Source of the DNA: PSRI01 sp041484195
Lineage (GTDB): Bacteria; Bacteroidota; Bacteroidia; Chitinophagales; Chitinophagaceae
Direction of reading: 5' to 3'
DNA: 64,000 nucleotides
NCBI GenBank assembly: GCA_041484195.1
Contig: JBGPHC010000014.1
Location: 47,314 to 111,313, forward strand
The notes beneath the pieces are model-generated. The model was not told where the DNA came from. It searched no databases and saw nothing but the letters and a program-made list of their open reading frames with translations. Below are positions 34,855-43,531 of the stretch, piece by piece. Both the position numbers and the translations under genes were made by a program. Position 1 is the stretch's first letter. Each line of letters begins with the position of its first letter.

Positions 34855-36427
34855 TTTCTCTGACCAAGAATTGGATCAGTTGAGCAGGGAGGCGGCAGAA
34901 CAATATGATGCTTCACCCGGCGCCCTTTCCTGGGAAAGATTTCAACAGGAATTGGATAATGCAATGCCCCTGGGAAAAGACAAAGATGGCAGAAAAAAGA
35001 TTCTGTGGTTAATCCTATTTGCCATTCTCATCCTGGGAGGAGGAGCTTATTGGGTCAACCAGGGAATTGGAAGAAAAACATCTGGCGGCGACGCTGCAAT
35101 TACTCAATCGGAACCTTCCAAGGTGCCAAATGGATCTGCAGCTTCTGCGAAACCTAAGGATCAGGCGATAAATCCAGGAACAAAGTCCAACCCCCTTCCA
35201 TCCCTATCTAATGATCGGGCCCAATCAGCTCCCCGAGAGAAGTCAATTGCTCCTCATAAATCAGCTGCTCAACCTGAATCAAATCCGCAGACCAAAGCAT
35301 TGAGCAGCAAGAATCAACCTGTGCAGGAATTAATCACAAAGGACAAGGCATTGACCAAAAAGGGTCAGGCATTGACCAGCGGAAATGATTCCAAAACAAA
35401 GCATCTCATAAATAAGAATCAATCCATAGTTGCATCCCAACCAACTGCAGACAATACCCGAAATGGCAGCCTGTTGGATCAAAAAGGTAAATCATCAATT
35501 TCAAAGGGCGTGAACCAAGGGCGGTTGCAAAGTCAGGTCAGGAAGGGAACTGGTAAGAATGCAAAAAATCTCCCTTCCCAGGCAACAAATGATCAGGAAG
35601 TCTCCACAAACCAGCCGGGGAATCAGAGGCCAACTATTATAGCAATCAGCCAATCAGTTTCTGTCAGGGACCGCATGTTTGCGACACCCCTCACGCTGCC
35701 GAATTCCAAATTGAGAGCATATACTTCGCCATCAAAGCCCGAAAGGATGGCCGCCACAAATGCGGATATCAAGGCTGCCAGAAAACCAAAGCCAAACGAT
35801 TTTCTGCAACCGCAACGTGGATTCGAAATTGGGGCGGTTTATTCGCCGGATTGGAGCAATGTGAAATTTGATGGAAACAGTTCTGGTGGATTCAACATTG
35901 GGCTGTTGCTGGGATATAATTTCTCCCCCCGCTGGTCAGTGGAAGCAGGCCTGATCTACACTAAAAAGAATTATGCGGCCAAGGGTGAGAATTTCAAATT
36001 CCCTCCCACCTATTATAATGGATACCTGTTGAATGCGAATGGATACTGTAAGATGTTCGATATACCTATCAATGTAAGATATAATGCTATTGCCTCCAGC
36101 AGGCAAAAAGTCTTTGTAAGTGCCGGCCTGTCAACTTACCTCATGAATGAAGAGTATTATAAATTTCACGGCATGCTTAACGGAAACTACTGGCAAAGCT
36201 GGCATGCTAATTATGATAACACCAATTATTTCTTCTCCATAGCCAATCTATCCCTGGGTTATGAGTACGCTTTTAGCAGAAGTTTTTCGCTGTTGGCCGA
36301 ACCCTATTTCAAATTTGCCTTAAGCGATATTGGAAAGGGCAATGCAAGGATCAACAGTATGGGCATGTACGCAGGCTTGAAATACAAGCCTTCATTTCGG
36401 AAGCCGAGACCGGTCTCGCCAAAATGA
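34847..36427 (+). CDS. dual membrane-spanning anti-sigma-like protein with C-terminal outer-membrane barrel
   Basis: The 526-aa protein has three parts. Residues 1-48 are an acidic cytoplasmic segment (FSDQELDQLSREAAEQYD, then SWERFQQELD) like Bacteroidota anti-sigma N-termini. Residues 51-70 are one inner-membrane helix (KILWLILFAILILGGGAYWV). Residues 75-320 are a low-complexity Ser/Lys/Gln/Asn/Pro linker with repeats such as NQPVQ, TKKGQALTSG and KNQSIVASQ, long enough to cross the periplasm. Residues 324-520 are a beta-barrel of the PorT/OMP_b-brl type (FEIGAVYSPDWSNVKFDG, then GFNIGLLLGYNFSPRWSVEA, then SLGYEYAFSRSFSLLAEPYF). There is no signal peptide, so the helix acts as anchor. This matches the Dma (dual membrane-spanning anti-sigma) architecture. 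Role is inferred from topology and coupling to the sigma gene. Confidence 0.8.
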   Translation: MHDFSDQELDQLSREAAEQYDASPGALSWERFQQELDNAMPLGKDKDGRKKILWLILFAILILGGGAYWVNQGIGRKTSGGDAAITQSEPSKVPNGSAASAKPKDQAINPGTKSNPLPSLSNDRAQSAPREKSIAPHKSAAQPESNPQTKALSSKNQPVQELITKDKALTKKGQALTSGNDSKTKHLINKNQSIVASQPTADNTRNGSLLDQKGKSSISKGVNQGRLQSQVRKGTGKNAKNLPSQATNDQEVSTNQPGNQRPTIIAISQSVSVRDRMFATPLTLPNSKLRAYTSPSKPERMAATNADIKAARKPKPNDFLQPQRGFEIGAVYSPDWSNVKFDGNSSGGFNIGLLLGYNFSPRWSVEAGLIYTKKNYAAKGENFKFPPTYYNGYLLNANGYCKMFDIPINVRYNAIASSRQKVFVSAGLSTYLMNEEYYKFHGMLNGNYWQSWHANYDNTNYFFSIANLSLGYEYAFSRSFSLLAEPYFKFALSDIGKGNARINSMGMYAGLKYKPSFRKPRPVSPK

Positions 36428-36458
36428 TTTTCTTCTTCAGTTGTATTTGGTATAGAAT

Positions 36459-36487
36459 GCATCCTGATTCTTCAGGATGCTTTTTTT
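36459..36487 (+). terminator. rho-independent terminator of the Dma-like unit
   Basis: A perfect 9-bp stem GCATCCTGA / TCAGGATGC (36459-36480) with loop TTCT is followed by seven T's. It lies 32 nt after the barrel-protein stop. Confidence 0.92.
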
Positions 36488-36539
36488 ATTGCATGCCAGG
36501 GGCCTTTGTAAAATTCCTGGTGATAAGGGCGAATTTCCA

Positions 36540-36923
36540 TCATGCTACGGGGAACCATACCTTCTCCTGGTTATTCCAGTTGCCATTATAGTTGAGCGTG
36601 AGTTCCTCCCCTGCTTCTATCTCCCTCATGGTTTTTATGAGGATGGTCTCTGCATCATAATCCATGAAATATTCACAGTTGCTTTGAAATGAGTGATTGT
36701 ATATGGATACGTAGCCAAGGGCCAGACAGCATTGATCTTTCCGCTCGCCCCACACAAAAATATAATCATGGAGCAGGGTTTGATCCAATAATTCCTGTTC
36801 TACCCCGCTCATTACAATAACAGGGGATATTTCTACAATCCAGTTAGCTCCGATCTTTTTATCTGTAAAAACTCCACGTCCTTTATCTTTGGAGCTACCT
36901 ATATACAGGAAAGGTTGTATCAT
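36540..36923 (-). CDS. SET-domain protein (lysine methyltransferase-like)
   Basis: The 127-aa protein is essentially one SET domain: N-terminal DKGRGVFTDKKIGANWIVEI, the central YVSIYNHSFQSNCEYFMD with the NHS pseudoknot motif, and the C-terminal MREIEAGEELTLNYNG tyrosine motif. SET proteins methylate protein lysines with SAM; bacterial members of this small type have unknown targets. I use the ATG at 36923 because a minus-strand promoter (TTTG, 20 nt, GAATTTTG) overlaps the upstream TTG alternative at 36947. It is divergent from mgtE. Confidence 0.88.
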   Translation of the reverse strand: MIQPFLYIGSSKDKGRGVFTDKKIGANWIVEISPVIVMSGVEQELLDQTLLHDYIFVWGERKDQCCLALGYVSIYNHSFQSNCEYFMDYDAETILIKTMREIEAGEELTLNYNGNWNNQEKVWFPVA

Positions 36924-36944
36924 GAAAGCATGGTTATCGGGTTG

Positions 36945-36976
36945 CAAAATTCGTGACAGGAATTAGCCAACTCAAA
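36945..36976 (-). promoter_or_regulatory. putative promoter of the SET gene
   Basis: On the minus strand TTTG (36973-36976) is followed after 20 nt by GAATTTTG (36945-36952), one mismatch from TAnnTTTG. It decides the start codon: transcription would begin near 36938, so the ATG at 36923 is the first usable start. Confidence 0.5.
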
Positions 36977-37009
36977 ACTATCTTTAATTTTAAAATAAAA
37001 CCCGGGGCT

Positions 37010-38419
37010 ATGTTGGCGGAGTTAGAAAATCTATCACTGCAGGACCAGTTCGAGGAACTGATCAGGAATGGAGACAAGCTTCGCATTCAGGAATTTCTCA
37101 ACAATCAAAATATCAGCGACGTTGCACAATTGGTAAGTGAAAATGAAGCTTATGAGAACCAGATCATTTCGAGCCTCTCACCGCATCGTGCCGTAAGTAC
37201 CTTCAAGATATTGGATGTTCCGGAACAAAAGAGGATCATTCAGTCACTTCCTCCACATAAGACTGCAGAAATACTAAACGAATTGCCCGCGGATGACCGT
37301 ACCGCCTTCCTGGAGGAATTACCCACCGAAGTGGTAAGGGAACTGATAAAACTCCTGAATCCCGAAGAGCGAAAGGTCACTCTCTCACTCCTGGGATACC
37401 CTGAAGGAAGTGTGGGCAGATTGATGACCCCGGATTATATAGCGGTTTATGCGGACTGGACCGTTCAGCAGGTCATAGATCATATCAGGAAAGTTGGTAA
37501 GGACAGTGAAACAATTGACGTGATCTATGTGATCAATGAAAAGGGGGAATTCGTTGATGATATCCGGATCAGGGAGATCATACTGGCCAACCCTGAAAAA
37601 ATTGTGGCGGATACCATTGATAACCGGTACATCGCCTTGAACGTACACGACGACCAGGAAAAAGCCAATACGATTTTCAAAATGAATAACCGTGTGGCCC
37701 TGCCCGTTGTGGATGACCACAATATCCTCCTGGGTATTGTGACCATTGATGACGTATTGTGGGTGGCAAATGAGGAGTTCAGCGAAGACATTCAGCGGAT
37801 CGGGGGTACCGAAGCATTGGACGAACCCTATCTGGAGATTTCATTTTTTAAGCTCATTAAGAAAAGAGTGGGATGGCTGATCATCCTATTTATCAGTGAA
37901 ATGCTCACGGCAACGGCTATGAGCTATTTTGCGGATGAAATTCAAAAGGCAGTGGTGCTTTCTATTTTTGTACCCCTCATCATGTCGAGCGGCGGTAACA
38001 GCGGTTCCCAGGCCTCTACACTTATCATTCAGGCGATGGCCGTGGGGGAAGTTCGGCTTTCAGACTGGTGGAAGGTCATGCGAAGAGAAATACTTTCGGG
38101 CCTGGTGCTGGGAGGATTACTCGGGATTATTGGCTTCACGCGCATTTTCATATGGCACCTGCTCATGGCGCAGGGCGTCATTCACGACTTGTATGGCCCC
38201 TATTGGTTGCTTATCGGATTCACCGTTGGTCTTTCTCTGGTTGGGGTGGTGTTATGGGGAACGCTTACGGGTTCCATGCTCCCCATCATATTGAAAAGAC
38301 TTGGCGCCGATCCCGCCGTTTCTTCCGCGCCTTTTGTTGCCACACTGGTTGACGTTACCGGGCTCATCATTTATTTCTCGGTTGCGTATATCTTGCTGCA
38401 GCAATTACTGGGACAATAG
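37010..38419 (+). CDS. mgtE: MgtE family magnesium transporter
   Basis: The protein is 469 aa from the ATG at 37010; a GTG at 36953 would add 19 unusual residues and overlap the SET promoter. An N-terminal helical MgtE_N domain (about 10-110, VVRELIKLLNPEERKVTLSL) is followed by two CBS domains (GRLMTPDYIAVYADWTVQQV, then VALPVVDDHNILLGIVTIDD) and five membrane helices carrying the pore. GGNSGSQASTLIIQAMA and the terminal PFVATLVDVTGLIIYF are the conserved pore motifs. It imports Mg2+ gated by CBS-bound Mg2+. Confidence 0.95.
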   Translation: MLAELENLSLQDQFEELIRNGDKLRIQEFLNNQNISDVAQLVSENEAYENQIISSLSPHRAVSTFKILDVPEQKRIIQSLPPHKTAEILNELPADDRTAFLEELPTEVVRELIKLLNPEERKVTLSLLGYPEGSVGRLMTPDYIAVYADWTVQQVIDHIRKVGKDSETIDVIYVINEKGEFVDDIRIREIILANPEKIVADTIDNRYIALNVHDDQEKANTIFKMNNRVALPVVDDHNILLGIVTIDDVLWVANEEFSEDIQRIGGTEALDEPYLEISFFKLIKKRVGWLIILFISEMLTATAMSYFADEIQKAVVLSIFVPLIMSSGGNSGSQASTLIIQAMAVGEVRLSDWWKVMRREILSGLVLGGLLGIIGFTRIFIWHLLMAQGVIHDLYGPYWLLIGFTVGLSLVGVVLWGTLTGSMLPIILKRLGADPAVSSAPFVATLVDVTGLIIYFSVAYILLQQLLGQ

Positions 38420-38712
38420 TTGCTCTGCAAGCGAATTCAGGCCGAATCAGGATCCAGGGGTCCAGACCGGAGGAGCCAGGCTCACGGTAGATTCAATCGT
38501 GAAGCAGGTCCCGAAATTAATGATCCGGATGATCGCGATTTTTTGAGCCCTTGTGATTTCTTCCTGGTCAAAAAAGAAAACCAATCCATGAGAATAATCG
38601 CTGTAGGTAAATACAGACACAATTTTCGAAACTGGCCACGTTTATTATATTTTCAATAATTTGCGCAATCGTTTGCATATTGTTGATGAAATTTGAGATA
38701 TAAATATTCAAT

Positions 38713-40548
38713 ATGTGCGGAATTGTTGCTTATATCGGCCACAGACAAGCTTATCCTGTGATCTTAAAGGGCCTGAAAAGGCTGGAATACCGCGGCTATG
38801 ACAGTGCCGGCGTGGCTCTGCTCAACCATGGCCTGAAATTGTACAAGAAAAAAGGCAAGGTGGCGGACCTTGAAGAATTTGTAGTTGGAAAGGAACTTGA
38901 TGGTCATGTGGGGATCGGTCATACCCGTTGGGCCACTCATGGAGAACCCAGCGACCGGAACGCGCATCCACATCTTTCATCAAACGGTAAGCTGGCAATG
39001 ATCCACAACGGCATCATTGAAAACTATGCACAGTTGAAACAGGAACTGGTGAGCAAGGGATACAAGTTTCATAGTGATACCGATACGGAAGTCCTTCTGA
39101 ATTTCATTGAAGACATCCAAAAAAATAATCAGGGCGCCCTGGAGGAAGCCGTGCGCATCGCCTTGAAAAGGGTGGTTGGGGCCTATGTGATCGTAATCCT
39201 GGACCAGGACCATCCCGATACACTGATAGCGGCCAGGAAAGGAAGTCCATTAGTGATCGGTGTTGGCAAAGATGAATATTTTCTTGCAAGCGACGCATCT
39301 CCCATTATTGAATACACGAAGGAAGTGGTATATGTCAATGACCACGAAATTGCCATTGTAAGACCCAATGAACTGATCCTCAAAAATCTCGGGAATGAAA
39401 AACAGACACCCTTCATTCAAAAGCTGGACCTGGAACTGGCGGCCATTGAAAAAGGAGGTTTCGATCATTTCATGCTGAAGGAAATTTTTGAGCAACCCGA
39501 TACGATTCATGACTGCCTGAGGGGAAGACTGGACGCGGAGCAAGGGATCATCACCATGGCTGGCGTTCAAAATCATTTGGAAAAACTAATGAATGCAAGG
39601 AGAATTATCATAGTCGCATGCGGCACCTCCTGGCATGCGGGGCTGGTGGCAGAATATATTATCGAGGAATTGTGCAGGATACCCGTTGAAGTGGAATACG
39701 CTTCCGAATTCCGCTACCGCAATCCGATTGTGCATGCAGGGGATGTGATCATTGCCATTTCACAGAGTGGCGAAACGGCCGATACTCTGGTGGCCATTGA
39801 AAAGGCCAGGGAGCAGGGCGCCTTCATTTTCGGAATTGTAAATGTTGTAGGATCTTCCATTTCCCGAGCCTCTCACGCCGGAGCCTACACGCATGCCGGT
39901 CCGGAAATTGGCGTGGCAAGCACCAAGGCTTTCACGGCGCAACTGGCAGTGCTGACTATGGTGGCTTTGAAAATAGCCTTTGAAAAAGCCAGTATTTCAA
40001 GGGAAAGGTATCTGCATCTCCTCAATGAACTCAGCCAGGTTCCTGAAAAAGTGAAATTGGTATTGGAACAGGCCGGACACATTAAAGAAGTGGCATTAAA
40101 ATATAAGGAGGCCAGGGATTTCCTCTACCTGGGCCGGGGATACAATTTTCCCGTAGCGCTGGAAGGGGCCTTGAAGCTGAAAGAAATCTCCTACATTCAT
40201 GCGGAAGGATACCCAGCCGCTGAAATGAAACATGGACCCATCGCGTTGGTTGACGAGGCGCTCCCTGTTGTATTTGTAGCAACCAGGGATTCCTACCATG
40301 AAAAAATCGTAAGTAATATCCAGGAGGTAAAAGCCCGCAAGGGAAAAGTGATCGCCGTCATTTCCGAAGGTGACGAGACCATCGAGGGCCTTGCAAATGA
40401 CCTGCTGCCCGTCCCCGAAGCCGATGAACTGCTGGCCCCCATTATCAGCGTGGTACCCTTACAGTTACTGTCCTATTATATCGGCGTGGCCAAGGGTTGT
40501 GACGTGGATAAACCCAGGAACCTGGCCAAGAGTGTAACCGTTGAATAG
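38713..40548 (+). CDS. glmS: glutamine-fructose-6-phosphate aminotransferase
   Basis: The 611-aa enzyme makes glucosamine-6-phosphate, feeding peptidoglycan and lipopolysaccharide. The catalytic Cys2 of the glutaminase domain opens the protein (MCGIVAYIG), with GHTRWATHG and the HNGIIENY motif. Two SIS domains follow (IIVACGTSWHAGLVAEYIIE, AISQSGETADTLVAIEKARE, then YIHAEGYPAAEMKHGPIALV), and the terminal NLAKSVTVE is typical. I see no glmS ribozyme upstream, as expected outside Firmicutes. Confidence 0.97.
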   Translation: MCGIVAYIGHRQAYPVILKGLKRLEYRGYDSAGVALLNHGLKLYKKKGKVADLEEFVVGKELDGHVGIGHTRWATHGEPSDRNAHPHLSSNGKLAMIHNGIIENYAQLKQELVSKGYKFHSDTDTEVLLNFIEDIQKNNQGALEEAVRIALKRVVGAYVIVILDQDHPDTLIAARKGSPLVIGVGKDEYFLASDASPIIEYTKEVVYVNDHEIAIVRPNELILKNLGNEKQTPFIQKLDLELAAIEKGGFDHFMLKEIFEQPDTIHDCLRGRLDAEQGIITMAGVQNHLEKLMNARRIIIVACGTSWHAGLVAEYIIEELCRIPVEVEYASEFRYRNPIVHAGDVIIAISQSGETADTLVAIEKAREQGAFIFGIVNVVGSSISRASHAGAYTHAGPEIGVASTKAFTAQLAVLTMVALKIAFEKASISRERYLHLLNELSQVPEKVKLVLEQAGHIKEVALKYKEARDFLYLGRGYNFPVALEGALKLKEISYIHAEGYPAAEMKHGPIALVDEALPVVFVATRDSYHEKIVSNIQEVKARKGKVIAVISEGDETIEGLANDLLPVPEADELLAPIISVVPLQLLSYYIGVAKGCDVDKPRNLAKSVTVE

Positions 40549-40644
40549 CATGGAGAGCGTAATACTGCAAGAAGTGGGAAATATTTTCCGGAATAAGTTT
40601 CACCCAAATCCTTTTGCAAGTCTTGCTCCCATCAAATATAACCA

Positions 40645-42855
40645 ATGAATAATATTACCAAACATCCGATCGTACGAATAGGCTATGATTTCATAGACCC
40701 CGAATTCCTTCCCAAAGGAAAAGACGAATATTACCTGAGAAATATTCAGAACCGGAATGGCATTGAATATCGCCGCCTTACGGCCCTCGAAATAGAAGTA
40801 CTGGTGCGGAATCACAATACATCCGATGATTGGAACAGGATATTGGTGTCGGACGCATTCAACCCTGAACTGGTAAAAGATTGTAAATTCTTCGGCTTGG
40901 TGCGCATTGGAAAACTGGAGCCTTTCTTCCTGGAATATCATACCCTGCGCATGCCCGTAGGATTGTATAACAGCACCATTGTAAGTTGCGATTTTGGAGA
41001 CAATGTGGTCGTGGACAATGTGAACTATCTCTCCCATTACATCGTCGGCAGCGAAGTGATCATGGTGAATGTAAATGAAGTGGCTACAACCAGCGCTGCG
41101 AAATTCGGGAATGGCATCATCAAAGAAGGGGAGGACGAGCAAATCAGGATCTGGATAGAAATCTGCAATGAAAACGGAGGTCGTAAGGTGATTCCATTCA
41201 ATAGCATGCTTCCGGGAGACGCTTACCTCTGGTCAAAGTACAGGGATGATGAAGAAATGCTTGAAAAATTCAAGAAGTTCACACAAAATGAATACAGTGT
41301 ACATCGTGGATTTTATGGAAAGATCGGCGATAGGACCATCATCAAGAACACGAGGATCATCAAAGACGTGTGGATTGGCACTGATGCCTATATTAAAGGA
41401 GCCAACAAGCTCAAGAATCTAACTATCAATTCCTCGGCTGAGGCCGCTTCACAAATTGGAGAAGGATGCGAACTTGTAAATGGAATTGTGGGATTTGGCT
41501 GTCGTGTTTTCTACGGTGTTAAGGCAGTTCGCTTTGTCATGGCTTCGCATTCACAGTTAAAATACGGGGCGAGGCTTATCAATTCCTATCTCGGCAACAA
41601 TTCAACCATTTCCTGTTGTGAAGTATTGAATTCCCTGATCTTTCCGAGTCATGAACAGCACCATAACAATTCATTTTTATGCGCCGCAACCCTGATGGGG
41701 CAAACCAATATGGCGGCGGGCGCCACCATCGGGTCCAACCACAATTCCAGGAGTCCGGATGGTGAAATAATTTCCGGCCGGGGTTTCTGGCCTGGCCTCT
41801 GCGTAAGTCTGAAACACAATTCCAAATTCGCGTGCTTTAATATATTGGCCAAGGGCGATTATCCCTGGGAATTGAATATTCCCTTCCCTTTCAGCCTGGT
41901 CAGTAATGACGTGGCAAGGGACCAACTGGTTGTGATGCCTGCCTATTGGTTCCTGTATAATCTCTATGCCATCAGCCGCAATGAATGGAAATACAATGAA
42001 AGAGACCAAAGGATAGAAAAAACCCAAAAACTCGAATTCTCAGCGCTTGCTCCTGATACAATCAACGAAATGTTCACCTCCTTGGAACTAATGGAATCCT
42101 GTGCGGGGAGGGCCTGGCTCAAAATCCAAGACCTGGAAAAGGAATTCACGCCGAAAGAATATGCCAAGACCGGCAAGGTTATCCTAAATGCAAATGATCC
42201 CCTGCTTCATGACCTGGAGATCCTGGCCACGGAACTTGAGAACAGCGACAGGAAGACGATCTTAACCAAAGTGCCGCAAGCTTATAATTGCTTCAGGGAG
42301 TTGATCGTTTATTATGGCTCAACTCAATTGATCGATCATATCAGCAGAAATAAAATAAAGAGTCATTCCGAGCTAATGCTATCCTTGCCGAACAAGCGAA
42401 AGAGAACGGATTGGATGAATGTAGGGGGACAATTAATCAGGAAAGAAGAAGTTGACCGCCTGAGAAACCATATTCACTCCGGCAGGATCAATAGTTGGAC
42501 ACAAGTGCACGATTTCTATAAAGACCAGGGAGCAAATTATGAGAAAGATAAATTCACTCACGCATTTTCATCACTATTGGAAATCCTTGATATTTCGAAA
42601 GCAGACCTGAATCCGGAATTCCTTGGAAATTTGCTAAAAAAGGCCATCCAAACCAAATCCTGGATAACCGAAGGCATTTATGAGTCGAGGGCAAAGGATT
42701 ATTCAAATCCATTCAGGCAAATGGTCTATGAGACGAGTCAGGAAATGAATGAAGTTTTGGGGAAACTGGAAGATAATAGCTTTATCAAATTACAGAACAA
42801 GGAATTGGAAACTTTCAAAAAGAAAGTCAATAGCCTTCTCAGGCTGCTAAAATGA
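40645..42855 (+). CDS. DUF4954 family protein with left-handed beta-helix region
   Basis: The 736-aa protein has an N-terminal conserved region (TALEIEVLVRNHNTSDDWNR, EPFFLEYHTLRMPVGLYNST) and a central part (about 110-420) with short hexapeptide-like turns (VSCDFGDNVVVDNVNYLSHY, IGEGCELVNGIVGFGCRVFY, MAAGATIGSNHNSRSPDG) like the left-handed beta-helix of sugar-nucleotide acyltransferases. No acyl-CoA His can be confidently placed. The last 250 residues are helical. It belongs to a Bacteroidota family (DUF4954) of unknown role. It follows glmS by 96 nt, which may hint at envelope sugar metabolism. Confidence 0.85.
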   Translation: MNNITKHPIVRIGYDFIDPEFLPKGKDEYYLRNIQNRNGIEYRRLTALEIEVLVRNHNTSDDWNRILVSDAFNPELVKDCKFFGLVRIGKLEPFFLEYHTLRMPVGLYNSTIVSCDFGDNVVVDNVNYLSHYIVGSEVIMVNVNEVATTSAAKFGNGIIKEGEDEQIRIWIEICNENGGRKVIPFNSMLPGDAYLWSKYRDDEEMLEKFKKFTQNEYSVHRGFYGKIGDRTIIKNTRIIKDVWIGTDAYIKGANKLKNLTINSSAEAASQIGEGCELVNGIVGFGCRVFYGVKAVRFVMASHSQLKYGARLINSYLGNNSTISCCEVLNSLIFPSHEQHHNNSFLCAATLMGQTNMAAGATIGSNHNSRSPDGEIISGRGFWPGLCVSLKHNSKFACFNILAKGDYPWELNIPFPFSLVSNDVARDQLVVMPAYWFLYNLYAISRNEWKYNERDQRIEKTQKLEFSALAPDTINEMFTSLELMESCAGRAWLKIQDLEKEFTPKEYAKTGKVILNANDPLLHDLEILATELENSDRKTILTKVPQAYNCFRELIVYYGSTQLIDHISRNKIKSHSELMLSLPNKRKRTDWMNVGGQLIRKEEVDRLRNHIHSGRINSWTQVHDFYKDQGANYEKDKFTHAFSSLLEILDISKADLNPEFLGNLLKKAIQTKSWITEGIYESRAKDYSNPFRQMVYETSQEMNEVLGKLEDNSFIKLQNKELETFKKKVNSLLRLLK

Positions 42856-42929
42856 TGGCCTTCTCTCCTATCAGCCTAAGAAATGGATCGCAGTAGTGAT
42901 TCTGATTGCAAAAGTCACGCTCCCATCAA

Positions 42930-43496
42930 TCAGGCCGCCAATTTTGACTTCGTGAAATAATTCCTGAACAGAAAATAGCCGCCGAATAGCACCGTGGAAA
43001 AGACAAGGGTGGCTATGAGGCTATTCCTGTAAAAAGGCAGGCCGTCTGTAATTGTTTGTACCAGGCCCCCCAGGTTTCTTGGCCTTTGCAATCCTGCTGT
43101 CGGGCTTAGCCAAACCATAAAGTTGGACAGTAAGAAATAAATTGTGGGTGCGGCAATGGAAGCCAGGCCTATATTCAGCACATTCAATTTCCTGATAGAA
43201 AAACCTATTAATGTCAGCAAAGCAAAAAGTATATAATTGGTGATTTGCCCTTCGTAAAACCCTGGAATATTTGTCCAGCCAAGATTATAGAAAAGTTGGT
43301 ACATGACATCAGACAGGAACATAGATAGCAGGGGCAATGCAAAAGCCCATTTTTTGTTTTTAATGATGGCTCCTCCAAAAATCGCCATGGCCAATTGGGG
43401 CGCAAAGCCCGGTGCCCTGTTGGGGATCACGCGATAAAGGGACGCAATTACGATCAGTAAGAGGAATGTCAGCAGTAAAGATTTATCGGACTTCAT
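42930..43496 (-). CDS. DUF6580-like membrane protein, ECF S-component-like
   Basis: The 188-aa protein has about five membrane helices (SLLLTFLLLIVIASLYRVI, AFALPLLSMFLSDVMYQLFY, TNYILFALLTLIGFSIRKL, IAAPTIYFLLSNFMVWL, SLIATLVFSTVLFGGYFLFR). Short loop motifs NRAPGFAPQLAMAIFGGAII and LSDVMYQLF are the family hallmark. The size and helix count are like substrate-binding S components of ECF vitamin transporters, so a role in uptake is possible but not shown. It lies 35 nt after manA in the same direction and may be cotranscribed with it. Confidence 0.75.
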   Translation of the reverse strand: MKSDKSLLLTFLLLIVIASLYRVIPNRAPGFAPQLAMAIFGGAIIKNKKWAFALPLLSMFLSDVMYQLFYNLGWTNIPGFYEGQITNYILFALLTLIGFSIRKLNVLNIGLASIAAPTIYFLLSNFMVWLSPTAGLQRPRNLGGLVQTITDGLPFYRNSLIATLVFSTVLFGGYFLFRNYFTKSKLAA

Positions 43497-43531
43497 AATA
43501 TAGTTTGTTTATCCGGGGCAAATTTAGGTAA

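Noticed and set aside
36953..37009. GTG start for mgtE adding 19 residues
   Set aside because: The extension overlaps the divergent SET promoter and is not part of the MgtE_N domain.
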